DNA of 64,000 bases, taken from NCBI RefSeq assembly GCF_013911645.1, contig NZ_JACESV010000001.1, positions 620,001 through 684,000 of the forward strand, read 5' to 3'. Positions within the stretch are counted from its first letter, which is position 1. Each line of letters opens with the position of its first letter. Shown here piece by piece: positions 28,188 through 36,599 of this stretch. Made by a program: the position numbers and the translations under genes. The notes below the pieces were generated by a model. That model was given only the letters and a program-made list of their open reading frames with translations, made no database searches and was not told the DNA's origin. Origin of the DNA: Allomuricauda sp. Its GTDB lineage: Bacteria; Bacteroidota; Bacteroidia; Flavobacteriales; Flavobacteriaceae.

Positions 28188-28794
28188 AGGAACACCTGCT
28201 TTGCATTATGCTTAAAATTCGTTATTTCGAGTGATTTTTTGATGGTTGGGCGAAGTCGAAACCAAAGAAAAACCACTCAAACAGGCACTCTTTACTATTG
28301 AAATCTCCAAAACACCCAACAGACTAAAAAAAACTACCGGCGTAATCCTAAAGGTTAAACAAAATCAAAGTTTTGAAAAGCTGTTTTCGCATTTTTAATA
28401 AAAAACCTGTGCATTTCATCGAATTTTAAGCGAATCTTTAAAAAAGCACCAACCAAAATTTTGATGCCCACGCAACAAATTGTAATATAGTACATAGCCA
28501 AAACACAAACTAAACCTATTTGTTGAACCAATTAAACCCAAAACATCCCCTTTTTACATTTTATATTTCCCTTGATTTGACTCTTTAAAAAACAGTTCCC
28601 TTTTCGCGATTGAATATGATGTGGAACAAGCACACTAAACTTTCAAATTTGGTGCTGTCATCCTTGTTTTAACGATTTTTTATAAAAAATTGTAGGAAAA
28701 AAGCCCGTTTTAGGGAGAAACCCATAGTTTTTTTAAGGGAAAACTGCAATGAGTTTTTTTTCTACGTTAGTAACTTGCAATCAGCATTTTGCAC
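28188..28794. other. 607-base intergenic region before the LytTR gene
   Basis: It is AT-rich. It contains a REP-like fragment TTTCGAGTGATTTTTTGA (28225-28242), which differs by one base from the reverse complement of 51571-51588, and the GGG...CCC leader motif at 28712-28738. I found no RNA gene or credible small ORF. The long spacing suggests regulated expression of the LytTR gene. Confidence 0.5.
28712..28738 (+). promoter_or_regulatory. GGG-N5-CCC leader motif, copy 1
   Basis: AGGGAGAAACCC, then five bases, then a T-run and AAGG. The same arrangement occurs at 33034-33058 before another gene of the cluster. It ends 56 bases before the LytTR start. It is a possible operator, unproven. Confidence 0.35.
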
Positions 28795-29529
28795 ATGGAA
28801 TACACCTATAACATAATCGACTCGGATGCCTCCTCAAAGCTTCAGTTGCAGCTTTATTTGGAAGAGTATGATGACTTGGTTTGTGCCGGGGTGGAAACCA
28901 ATGCTTCGGCAGGACTCAATTCCATTTTAAAATACAATCCGGACCTTGTACTTGTAAATCTTGGGGAAGGTGGCATGGATTACTTTCAAATGGTTACCGA
29001 ACTCAACCAGTATATGCAAAGCCTTCCTATAATAATAGGATATGCAAAATCCAAAAAATACGCCTATAATGCCATTAAAAGCGGTTTTTTTGATTATTGG
29101 ATCTTGCCGCACAACGAGTTCGATATACGCAAAACAATGCTGCGCTTAAAAAAATTGCACCCAAAACAGGAGACTCCATCCACGATTTGCTTAAAATCTT
29201 ACAAGGATTATCGGTACTTGGACACCAAAAACATCCTTTACCTTAAATCTGATAATAACACCACGGATTTCTTTATGAAAGATGGCAGTGTGATAAGTGC
29301 CTTTAAAACCTTGAAATCTTTCGAAAACAAACTCCCCAAAGACTTTATCCGCGTACACCAGAGTTACATTCTCAACAGCCGTTATGTATCGCGGATCAAT
29401 TATGGAAAATCCATTTGCAGTTTAAATTATGGGCGAGAGGAAGAGCTTCCTTTCTCCAAAACCTATAAAGATAAGATAGACAGCTTAAAGCAAATGCTCT
29501 CCAAAACGGCAGCAAAGGCCCTTAATTAG
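28795..29529 (+). CDS. LytTR-family regulator with degenerate receiver domain
   Basis: This 244-residue transcription regulator carries a C-terminal LytTR DNA-binding domain (about 130-240): ICLKSYKDYRYLDTKNILYL, KSFENKLPKDFIRVHQSYIL and NSRYVSRIN. The N-terminal 115 residues have the receiver fold, but the phosphorylated Asp is Asn55 (PDLVLVNLGEGG), the Thr/Ser position reads Gly-Tyr (IIIGYAKSK), and the invariant Lys is Leu104 (DYWILPHN). It is therefore probably not regulated by phosphorylation. An ATG at 28789, two codons upstream, is an alternative start. A 21-bp tandem repeat follows at 29540. Confidence 0.9.
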   Translation: MEYTYNIIDSDASSKLQLQLYLEEYDDLVCAGVETNASAGLNSILKYNPDLVLVNLGEGGMDYFQMVTELNQYMQSLPIIIGYAKSKKYAYNAIKSGFFDYWILPHNEFDIRKTMLRLKKLHPKQETPSTICLKSYKDYRYLDTKNILYLKSDNNTTDFFMKDGSVISAFKTLKSFENKLPKDFIRVHQSYILNSRYVSRINYGKSICSLNYGREEELPFSKTYKDKIDSLKQMLSKTAAKALN

Positions 29530-29539
29530 CAAAATTCTT

Positions 29540-29581
29540 GCAGATTATACAAGAATACTAGCAGATTATACAAGAATACTA
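29540..29581. repeat. Perfect 21-bp tandem repeat, possible LytTR binding site
   Basis: GCAGATTATACAAGAATACT plus A is repeated twice with no differences (29540-29560, 29561-29581). Two copies in phase at two helical turns are what LytTR dimers recognise in studied cases (paired 9-10 bp direct repeats spaced about 21 bp). It lies 87 bases before the ATG of the small lipoprotein gene. Confidence 0.5.
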
Positions 29582-29667
29582 TCCCCTTCCCAAAAATACC
29601 CGGGCCACTAAAAATGCCACATACTTTAGCGGTACAAACTTAACATTCATACCTAAAACCTAACATT

Positions 29668-29841
29668 ATGAAAAAAGTATTTAGCATCTTGGCCATGACA
29701 TTATTAACAGTTGGTTTCTACTCTTGTGAAACCGAAACCGACGTACAAGAAACCGAAGCCATGTTCGAACAAATAACCGTGGATCAAAATGCTTCGGATG
29801 ATGAGATTTCAGAAGTTGATGGACGTGGCGATGATGAATAA
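29668..29841 (+). CDS. Small acidic lipoprotein, 57 residues
   Basis: This short gene encodes MKKVFSILAMTLLTVGFYSC (residues 1-20, a lipoprotein signal with YSC lipobox) followed by 37 mature residues that are strongly acidic, ending EVDGRGDDE. Evidence for coding: a good start after AACATT, a complete signal peptide, sensible codon use and a clean stop. A weak -7 box TACTTTAG lies at 29622-29629. No family recognised. It lies downstream of the LytTR gene and tandem repeat and before a histidine kinase, so a signalling or envelope role is possible but unproven. Confidence 0.7.
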   Translation: MKKVFSILAMTLLTVGFYSCETETDVQETEAMFEQITVDQNASDDEISEVDGRGDDE

Positions 29842-29845
29842 ATAA

Positions 29846-30082
29846 ATGTTCTTTACCTCAATAACCAACTTTCCAAGAAATATTGTTTCGATTTCTTTAT
29901 TAACAATTGTGCTTTTTTGTCAAAGAGATGAAGCAAAATATCAGGATGATACCACATTAAATAAAGTAGATTTTTTGGAACATTTCCAAAGAGAATCTTT
30001 AAAGAGTAATATTCATTTTGGCTTTTCCAAATATAAATTGCTCAGATTACAACAAAGTACCAACGATTATCGTCAACTTTAG
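29846..30082 (+). CDS. Small exported or membrane protein, 78 residues (uncertain)
   Basis: This ORF begins four bases after the stop of the small lipoprotein gene, as if co-transcribed, and ends 22 bases before a strong terminator. Residues 1-27 (MFFTSITNFPRNIVSISLLT then IVLFCQ) form a hydrophobic, signal-like segment. The rest is polar, with no recognised family. The coding case rests on position and the hydrophobic N-terminus, so it could still be a chance ORF in a 3' leader. Confidence 0.45.
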   Translation: MFFTSITNFPRNIVSISLLTIVLFCQRDEAKYQDDTTLNKVDFLEHFQRESLKSNIHFGFSKYKLLRLQQSTNDYRQL

Positions 30083-30104
30083 TTGGTGTTCAAAATAGAA
30101 CCCT

Positions 30105-30138
30105 ACCCCCAATCCTTGAAGGATTTGGGGGTTTTTTG
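30105..30138 (+). terminator. Rho-independent terminator
   Basis: CCCCCAATCCTT and AGGATT-T-GGGGG form a strong stem with a short loop, followed by TTTTTTGTT. It ends the transcript of the two small genes, 22 bases after the second stop codon and before the kinase gene. Confidence 0.88.
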
Positions 30139-30170
30139 TTACCTTGGATTTATAATTGAACCAAATCAGC

Positions 30171-32255
30171 TTGAAAAACGGAGCCTTCATACTAATGCTA
30201 ATACTTTTTTGGGGATGCGACATGCAAAAACCTAAAGAGGAAGTGACTGCCAGTCCACAGATAGACTCTATTCAAAAACTGTTGACTATCGCCAAAACAG
30301 CCAAAGAACTATCATTGGAAGATCGCATAGCGTATGTAAAAGAAGCCGAATCCAAGGCCATGGAACTATCTAAGGATAGTATTCAACTGGAACAACTGTC
30401 CAAGATTTCTTTGGCATATTTGAAATTAAAAGACTCCCTTGGTTTTAGAAAATCCAACGCTGAACTTTTAAAATTGTCCGAAAAAGCTGACGCAAATAAA
30501 ATATTGGGGTACTCCTATTGGGATCTTGCTACTTTCTTGGAAGGGAAAGGGGTTATGGACAGTGCTTTCTATAACTACAGAAGGGCACTGAACAGTTTCA
30601 GTCAGTTACCCGTGGATTCTACTTCACAATCGCTAAAGGGAAGAATGCTTTATGGAATGGCACGGGTTCAAGATTCCTATAAAGATTATTTGGGAGGAGA
30701 AATCAGTGCCACTGCTGCTATTAAAATATTTGACGAATTAGAAGATGATTACAGGCTATACAATGCTTACAATGTGCTTGGGATTTTGGCCAACGGAATG
30801 GGTGACAGTGAAAAATCCATAGCGTCCTATAATAAAGCTAAGGAATACTTGACCAAATCCAATAGATCCGATAAGCCTGAACTTATATGGAAAATCCAAA
30901 ATAATATTGCAAGTGTTTATCTAAATAACAAGGATTTTGTTAAAGCAAAACAGGCCTATGAGCAACTACTTTCTACCATAGATATAAAAGAAAGCCTTCC
31001 TTCCATATACGAAAAAGCCCTGGGCAGTTTGGCCTATTCTATCCTAAATGCGGACAAAGATGTAATGCTTGCAGAGAAACTTCTAAATGAAGCCTTTGCA
31101 GTTAACGTGGCAACGGGCGACCTATACGACAAGGCTCGACTCAACTACTTTTACGCCGAGGTTTTGGCAGCCAAAGGCGACACAACAAGGGCTATTTCGC
31201 AAGCTAAGGAATCCTATACCATCGCAAAGGAAACCTATAACAACGACCGTTCGTTGGATGCTTTGCGGTTGTTGACCAAGTTGGACACGGCCAATGCCAA
31301 CGCCTACGCGGAAGAATATTACCAACTCAACGAAGCCATTAAAGTTGAGGAACGCACCAAAAGAGATAAATTTGCACGAATCCGAATGGAAACGGACGAC
31401 ATTATAGAGGAAAACCAAATCCTTACCAAAGAAAAACAAATTTGGGTGGGGGCTTCCCTACTGCTCGTTTTGTTTGGGACAACCGCTATGATCATTGTTT
31501 CGCTCTATGTAAGCAACAACCAGCTAAAATTTAAACAAAAACAGCAAGAAAGTAACCAGGAAATCTACAACTTAATGCTTTCGCAACAAGGAAAACTGGA
31601 AGAAGGAAAACAATTGGAGCAAAAACGTATTTCCGAAGAACTGCACGATGGTATTTTGGGTGAAATGCTCGGTATCCGGTTAATATTGAGCGGCCTTAAC
31701 GAACGCGAAGATCAAGCTTCCATTGAGCAACGGGCAGCCCTTATCGAGAAACTACGAGAATTGGAAGAAGAAATACGGACCATTTCCCACGAGCTGAACC
31801 ACGCTTCGTATGAAAAATTTCATAATTTTATCGTGTCGCTGGAAGATATGATCCAGGGCATAGAAAAATCTTCTGGCATTTCGTGTTCCTTTACCTATAG
31901 CGACAAGGTTCCTTGGGACAATTTGTTGGGAGACATCAAGATCAATGCTTACAGGATCATACAAGAATCGCTCAAAAACTGTGTTAAGCACGCAAAATGT
32001 CAACATGTGTCCATTTCGTTTCAAGCCATGGACAATCAATTAAAACTCGTTATTACAGATGACGGCGTTGGGTTTGACATCAACAGAAAAAAGAAAGGAA
32101 TTGGCCTTAGAAACATTATTTCGAGAACAAAAAAGATAAAAGGAGTCTTGGATATTGACAGTGAATCCGGAAAAGGCACAACAATTAAGGTAACCATCCC
32201 TGTTAAATACGTGGAATTGCAAATTCCCGAGAAAACAAACGCATTAAACGCTTAA
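30171..32255 (+). CDS. TPR-containing sensor histidine kinase (HisKA_3 type)
   Basis: This is a membrane sensor kinase of about 694 residues. The N-terminus (KNGAFILMLILFWGCDM) looks like a lipoprotein or signal segment. Residues about 25-400 are helical TPR-type repeats, predicted outside the cytosol. One membrane helix follows (about 424-447, VGASLLLVLFGTTAMIIVSL), then a coiled-coil linker. HisKA_3 carries the phospho-His in RISEELHDGILGEMLGIRL. The HATPase domain has RIIQESLKNCVKHA, ITDDGVGFDI and GIGLRNIISR. The start is TTG, at 30171 or five codons earlier at 30156. It is followed by its response regulator gene after 28 bases. Confidence 0.92.
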   Translation: MKNGAFILMLILFWGCDMQKPKEEVTASPQIDSIQKLLTIAKTAKELSLEDRIAYVKEAESKAMELSKDSIQLEQLSKISLAYLKLKDSLGFRKSNAELLKLSEKADANKILGYSYWDLATFLEGKGVMDSAFYNYRRALNSFSQLPVDSTSQSLKGRMLYGMARVQDSYKDYLGGEISATAAIKIFDELEDDYRLYNAYNVLGILANGMGDSEKSIASYNKAKEYLTKSNRSDKPELIWKIQNNIASVYLNNKDFVKAKQAYEQLLSTIDIKESLPSIYEKALGSLAYSILNADKDVMLAEKLLNEAFAVNVATGDLYDKARLNYFYAEVLAAKGDTTRAISQAKESYTIAKETYNNDRSLDALRLLTKLDTANANAYAEEYYQLNEAIKVEERTKRDKFARIRMETDDIIEENQILTKEKQIWVGASLLLVLFGTTAMIIVSLYVSNNQLKFKQKQQESNQEIYNLMLSQQGKLEEGKQLEQKRISEELHDGILGEMLGIRLILSGLNEREDQASIEQRAALIEKLRELEEEIRTISHELNHASYEKFHNFIVSLEDMIQGIEKSSGISCSFTYSDKVPWDNLLGDIKINAYRIIQESLKNCVKHAKCQHVSISFQAMDNQLKLVITDDGVGFDINRKKKGIGLRNIISRTKKIKGVLDIDSESGKGTTIKVTIPVKYVELQIPEKTNALNA

Positions 32256-32283
32256 ATCCCCCAAATAAAGCAATAAACCTACC

Positions 32284-32952
32284 ATGAAAACACTGAGAAT
32301 ATTAGCTATTGATGATCATGAAATGACCATGCTCGGGTATAAGTTTATACTCGAAGGCATAGAGTTTGAAGGTCATAATATTATTGTGGATACTGCAACA
32401 TCTTACCAAACAGGCAAAAAACTTATTGAGGACTCTGTAAATACGTTCCGGTACGATATTTTATTCTTGGATGTGCAGTTGTTTGCACCAAACGAGGAAC
32501 AACCCTACACGGGTGAGGACTTGGGCATATTGGCCCGGAAAATCGTTCCTGAAAGCAAGATTGTATTCATGTCTTCTTTCAGTGATAATTTTAGGATCAA
32601 CAGTATTCTAAAATCCGTTGACCCCGACGGTTATCTGGTAAAAACGGATATAGATCCCAAAACCCTTGAAGATGCGGTGAAGACCATTATGCTAGACCCT
32701 CCCTATTATTCATCCAAAGCTCTTGGTGCCATTAGAAAGAAAATGGCCAACGACCTCGAAATTGATGAAAAAGACAAACAGATACTTTACCACCTTTCCA
32801 AAGGAACCAAGAACAAAGACCTGGAGAAATTTATCAGGCTTTCCCCCTCCTCCATTGAAAATAGAAAACGACATTTAAAAACATTGTTCGGCACTGAGAA
32901 CGAAAATGATATGGCCCTAATATTGGCTGCCAAAAACAGAGGCTTTATTTAA
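32284..32952 (+). CDS. LuxR-type response regulator, partner of the TPR kinase
   Basis: This 222-residue regulator has an intact receiver: acidic pair in LAIDDHEMTMLG, phospho-Asp in YDILFLDVQLFAPNEE, and Lys in DGYLVKTDID. The C-terminal LuxR-like helix-turn-helix is seen in LYHLSKGTKNKDLEKFIRLS followed by PSSIENRKRHLKTLF. The receiver has a small insertion after the phospho-Asp (FAPNEEQPYTGED). Gene order and 28-base spacing make it the likely partner of the kinase. Targets are unknown; the hypothetical gene at 33128 or the LytTR gene are candidates. Confidence 0.92.
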   Translation: MKTLRILAIDDHEMTMLGYKFILEGIEFEGHNIIVDTATSYQTGKKLIEDSVNTFRYDILFLDVQLFAPNEEQPYTGEDLGILARKIVPESKIVFMSSFSDNFRINSILKSVDPDGYLVKTDIDPKTLEDAVKTIMLDPPYYSSKALGAIRKKMANDLEIDEKDKQILYHLSKGTKNKDLEKFIRLSPSSIENRKRHLKTLFGTENENDMALILAAKNRGFI

Positions 32953-33033
32953 AAAAATTGACAATTGTCATGTAGCGAACAGTGCATTTGTGGCTTGATT
33001 AAACCTAATAAATCATAAAAATCTTACAAACAG

Positions 33034-33058
33034 AGGGAAACCCCCAGAATTTTTAAGG
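33034..33058 (+). promoter_or_regulatory. GGG...CCC leader motif, copy 2
   Basis: AGGGAAACCCCC, AGAA, T-run and AAGG, resembling 28712-28738. It ends 69 bases before the ATG at 33128. Confidence 0.35.
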
Positions 33059-33127
33059 ATTATCTATAATACTATAAAAAAGATTCATCCTAATTTTATG
33101 TTGAAAGAAAATTAGAATTCTATCAGC

Positions 33128-33793
33128 ATGGCTTTCCCCAATAAAAACAATGGTAAAAACAACCATCTAGGCCCAAAAGTTTTTCAGGCCACAGAAGGTT
33201 TAGACGATTTTATAAAGGATCTGGAAAGATACTTTTTTGCAACTGCGAAGCTTAAATGCAAGCAAGATGTATTGAACAACCGTCTGGATTTGGTGGTGGA
33301 ACTACATTTTAATTTTAGTATTTCTGATTGTCTTCGCCATTTTAACAACGGTGACTGGAGCGGTTACACCATTACCGACGAAAGTAAATCCGATGTGTGC
33401 ATGACAATGGCTAATGCATTGAAAAATTTAAACGAAAAAAGCACCTACCCCGCCGATATTATGGAAACATCCCTTCATTTTACGGATACTTCCATTGTTA
33501 TATCCAGACTCTATCCAAATAGCATTCCGGAACATTTGGGAAAAATAATATCAATGATCAATCAACACTTTATATATTTTACCAAAGGATTGACAGAGAT
33601 GCCCTGTGAAATTTTTGTTCCGATTTTTGAAGATACTTCCATACTTTCCAAACAACCAAGCACAAGCTATAAATGTGGATATTATAACTATTGGGGGCTA
33701 TACTTTTTTGATAAAGGACAAGAACACGAAGCTTTAATATACTCCCTTAGAAAAAAGAAATTTTACGAAGAGAATATTTTCCTCTTTGAGTAG
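33128..33793 (+). CDS. Protein of unknown function
   Basis: This 221-residue protein has no signal peptide or membrane segment and is not recognised. It is rich in aromatic residues (IYFTKGLTEMPCEIFVPIFE, YKCGYYNYWGLYFF) and has a mixed alpha/beta look. It follows the response regulator by 175 bases and has the GGG...CCC leader motif upstream, so it may be a target of the neighbouring regulators. Its own promoter is likely. Confidence 0.7.
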   Translation: MAFPNKNNGKNNHLGPKVFQATEGLDDFIKDLERYFFATAKLKCKQDVLNNRLDLVVELHFNFSISDCLRHFNNGDWSGYTITDESKSDVCMTMANALKNLNEKSTYPADIMETSLHFTDTSIVISRLYPNSIPEHLGKIISMINQHFIYFTKGLTEMPCEIFVPIFEDTSILSKQPSTSYKCGYYNYWGLYFFDKGQEHEALIYSLRKKKFYEENIFLFE

Positions 33794-33809
33794 AATCCAC
33801 TAGCAAATA

Positions 33810-35084
33810 CTAAACACTGAACAAAGGTCGCGATTTCATTAAATCGTTGACCTTTTGTTTTATACCTGCTATTTTTTTCTCGTTCCCGGCATCAGTGATA
33901 ATTTCATCGATAAATCCAACAATGGTCTCCATATCTTCCTCCTTGAGGCCTCTAGTAGTGATAGCGGATGTGCCAAAACGCACTCCAGATGTGATAAAAG
34001 GCGATTTATCATCAAACGGAACCATGTTTTTGTTGGCCGTTATATCTGCCTTAACCAACACTTGTTCTGCCTCCTTGCCCGAAATATCCTTGTTTCTAAG
34101 GTCAATCAACATCATGTGATTGTCCGTCCCACCGGAAATTACCTTGTAATCCTTGTCCATAAAGGCTTTGGCCATAGCAGCGGCATTTTTCTTTACTTGG
34201 ACCATATAGTGTAAATATTCATCGGTAAGTGCCTCTCCGAAGGCTATTGCTTTAGCGGCGATAATATGTTCCAAAGGTCCGCCTTGGTTCCCAGGGAACA
34301 CCGCCAAATCCAACAAACCGGACATTTTTCTTAGGTTTCCGTTCTTTAGTTTGATACCAAACGGATTTTCGAAGTTCTCGCCCATTAAAATTAGGCCTCC
34401 ACGGGGGCCACGCAAGGTTTTGTGCGTAGTGGTGGTAACAATATGGCAATGGGGAATGGGGTCGTTCAAGATTCCCTTGGCAATCAATCCGGCAGGGTGT
34501 GAAATATCGGCCAAGAGCAAAGCCCCAACACTATCTGCAATTTCTCTGAATCGTTTAAAATCCATATCCCTGGAATAAGCGGATGCCCCTGCAATGATCA
34601 ATTTGGGCTTTTCCTTATCGGCAATCTCTTGGATTTTATCATAGTTCAACAAGCCTGTTTCCTCGTCCACCCCATAAAAAACAGGGTTGTATAATTTTCC
34701 AGAGAAATTAACAGGAGAGCCATGGGTAAGGTGACCTCCGTGTGACAAATCGAAACCTAATATGGTATCTCCTGGGTTAAGGCAGGCATGATACACCGAG
34801 GCATTGGCCTGTGAACCCGAGTGCGGTTGAACATTGGCATAAACAGCCCCGAACAATTCCTTGGCGCGGTCAATGGCCAACTGCTCCACTTGGTCCACTA
34901 CTTCGCAACCACCATAATAGCGCTTTCCTGGGTATCCTTCGGCATATTTGTTCGTAAGCACGGAGCCAGCAGCTTCCATTACCTGTGGACTTACAAAGTT
35001 TTCGGAAGCTATCAGTTCAATGCCTTCCAACTGTCTGTCCTTCTCTTGCGCTATTAGTTCAAAAATCTTGTGATCTCGTTGCAT
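33810..35084 (-). CDS. glyA: Serine hydroxymethyltransferase
   Basis: This PLP enzyme interconverts serine and glycine with tetrahydrofolate, the main source of one-carbon units. The 424-residue chain is full length and starts [18 protein letters not shown]; an ATG three codons upstream is possible. Motifs: [59 protein letters not shown], and the PLP-binding Lys in [15 protein letters not shown]. The C-terminal [13 protein letters not shown] is also present. It is monocistronic. Confidence 0.98.
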   Translation of the reverse strand: MQRDHKIFELIAQEKDRQLEGIELIASENFVSPQVMEAAGSVLTNKYAEGYPGKRYYGGCEVVDQVEQLAIDRAKELFGAVYANVQPHSGSQANASVYHACLNPGDTILGFDLSHGGHLTHGSPVNFSGKLYNPVFYGVDEETGLLNYDKIQEIADKEKPKLIIAGASAYSRDMDFKRFREIADSVGALLLADISHPAGLIAKGILNDPIPHCHIVTTTTHKTLRGPRGGLILMGENFENPFGIKLKNGNLRKMSGLLDLAVFPGNQGGPLEHIIAAKAIAFGEALTDEYLHYMVQVKKNAAAMAKAFMDKDYKVISGGTDNHMMLIDLRNKDISGKEAEQVLVKADITANKNMVPFDDKSPFITSGVRFGTSAITTRGLKEEDMETIVGFIDEIITDAGNEKKIAGIKQKVNDLMKSRPLFSV

Positions 35085-35337
35085 GTTGCCCATTGTTTAA
35101 TTAAGGGCGTAAAATTACGAATTGAAAGGGGATTTTCATTAATAAAAAAACAATTGGAACTTAATTTTATTAAACGACAATTAACAATTTTTAAAACAAT
35201 CCATTCCCTTACTAGTATTGGTTTTTCAAGCTTTTTAACCAAAATATACTACCGTTCACGCTTTTACGTTTAAAGATTAAGGTTTTTTGGCACAGCTATT
35301 GAATTCCCAAAAATACCAATCCATAAAGTTGACCAGT

Positions 35338-36522
35338 ATGAAAAGATTTATACTCTTAACCGCAATCATAGTTTTTAGTGCCTGTAGCGGCGTAAAAAAA
35401 ACCCAAGAGGCCTTGAATACGGGGAATTATTCCACCGCCATGAACAAGGCCATTAAGAATTTGGCCGAGAACAAGACCAAAAAAGGGCATCAGGAATATA
35501 TTATTTTGCTGGAAGAAGCATTTGCCAAGAATACGGCCAGAGAACAACAGGAAATTACATTTCTTCAGAATGATGGAAACCCGGCCAACTTGGAGACCAT
35601 ATACAACAAATATTTGCAGTTGAAGCAGATTCAACAGCGCATTAGGCCATTATTGCCGTTGTACATTAATGATGAAGGCAGGAATGCCAAGTTTAATTTT
35701 GTGAATTACGACAATAAAATCCTCAACACCAAGGACGATCTTTCCGAACATTTGTACCAAAATGCTTCCAATCTGTTGGCATCGGCCAAGTACAAAGCGG
35801 ATTATAGAGCAGCCTACGAAGATTTAAAATATTTGCAGGAAATAAATCCTGGGTATAAAGAAACCGTGTCCAAAATGGACGAAGCCTATAACAAAGGGGT
35901 GGAATTCGTAAGGGTGGAAATTGCAAACCAAACCCAACAGATCATTCCCGAACGTTTGGAATCGGAACTTTTGGATTTTAATGCTTTTGGAATCGACAAC
36001 TTCTGGTTGCAGTACCATACCAATCCACTTTCCAATGTCCAATATGATTACGCCATGAACTTGGATTTTATGGAAATCAATGTGTCCCCAGAGCGAATCA
36101 ACGAAACCCAGGTAATCAAGGAAAAACAAATTAAAGATGGCTGGGAATATCTTTTGGATCGTGATGGCAATGTGGTAAAAGATAGTTTGGGTAACAAGAT
36201 AAAAGTGGACAAGATGCGGACCGTTACTTGTAAATTGTTCCAATTTACCCAAACCAAGAGCGCACAAATTGGGGCCAAAGTAAGTTTCACAGACTTGAGG
36301 AGCGGGCAGGAAATCAATTCCTATCCCCTATCCAGCGAATTTATATTTGAGCACATTTTCGCCAATTACCAAGGTGATAAAAGAGCGTTGGAAAGCGATT
36401 TATTGTTGTACCTAAACGCTAGGGAAGTCCCATTCCCCTCCAACGAACAAATGGTTTACGATGCCGGGGAAGACCTGAAACTACGTCTCAAGAACATCGT
36501 CTCCAAATATCAGTTCAACTAA
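35338..36522 (+). CDS. Exported lipoprotein of unknown function
   Basis: This 394-residue protein has the lipoprotein signal MKRFILLTAIIVFSAC, with lipobox FSAC. The N-terminal 170 residues are helical, TPR-like in style (ALNTGNYSTAMNKAIKNLAE); the C-terminal half is mixed, with a beta-rich end. The family was not recognised beyond being a Bacteroidota-type envelope protein. An in-frame ATG at 35287 is rejected since it would hide the signal peptide. It is followed by a large palindrome shared with the convergent ytxJ. Confidence 0.78.
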   Translation: MKRFILLTAIIVFSACSGVKKTQEALNTGNYSTAMNKAIKNLAENKTKKGHQEYIILLEEAFAKNTAREQQEITFLQNDGNPANLETIYNKYLQLKQIQQRIRPLLPLYINDEGRNAKFNFVNYDNKILNTKDDLSEHLYQNASNLLASAKYKADYRAAYEDLKYLQEINPGYKETVSKMDEAYNKGVEFVRVEIANQTQQIIPERLESELLDFNAFGIDNFWLQYHTNPLSNVQYDYAMNLDFMEINVSPERINETQVIKEKQIKDGWEYLLDRDGNVVKDSLGNKIKVDKMRTVTCKLFQFTQTKSAQIGAKVSFTDLRSGQEINSYPLSSEFIFEHIFANYQGDKRALESDLLLYLNAREVPFPSNEQMVYDAGEDLKLRLKNIVSKYQFN

Positions 36523-36535
36523 AAACAATGTCAAA

Positions 36536-36577
36536 TCGAGCGCAGTCGAGATGTCTTAAGTTCTCGACTGCGCTCGA
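36536..36577. repeat. REP-like palindrome between convergent genes
   Basis: TCGAGCGCAGTCGAGA (36536-36551) and TCTCGACTGCGCTCGA (36562-36577) are perfect 16-bp inverted repeats with a 10-base loop. Outer bases TGTCA and TGACA extend the symmetry loosely. It may also act as a terminator for both genes. Related words occur at 45605-45733 and 51450-51600. Confidence 0.85.
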
Positions 36578-36599
36578 ACTGACACACACTTCTTCTTAT

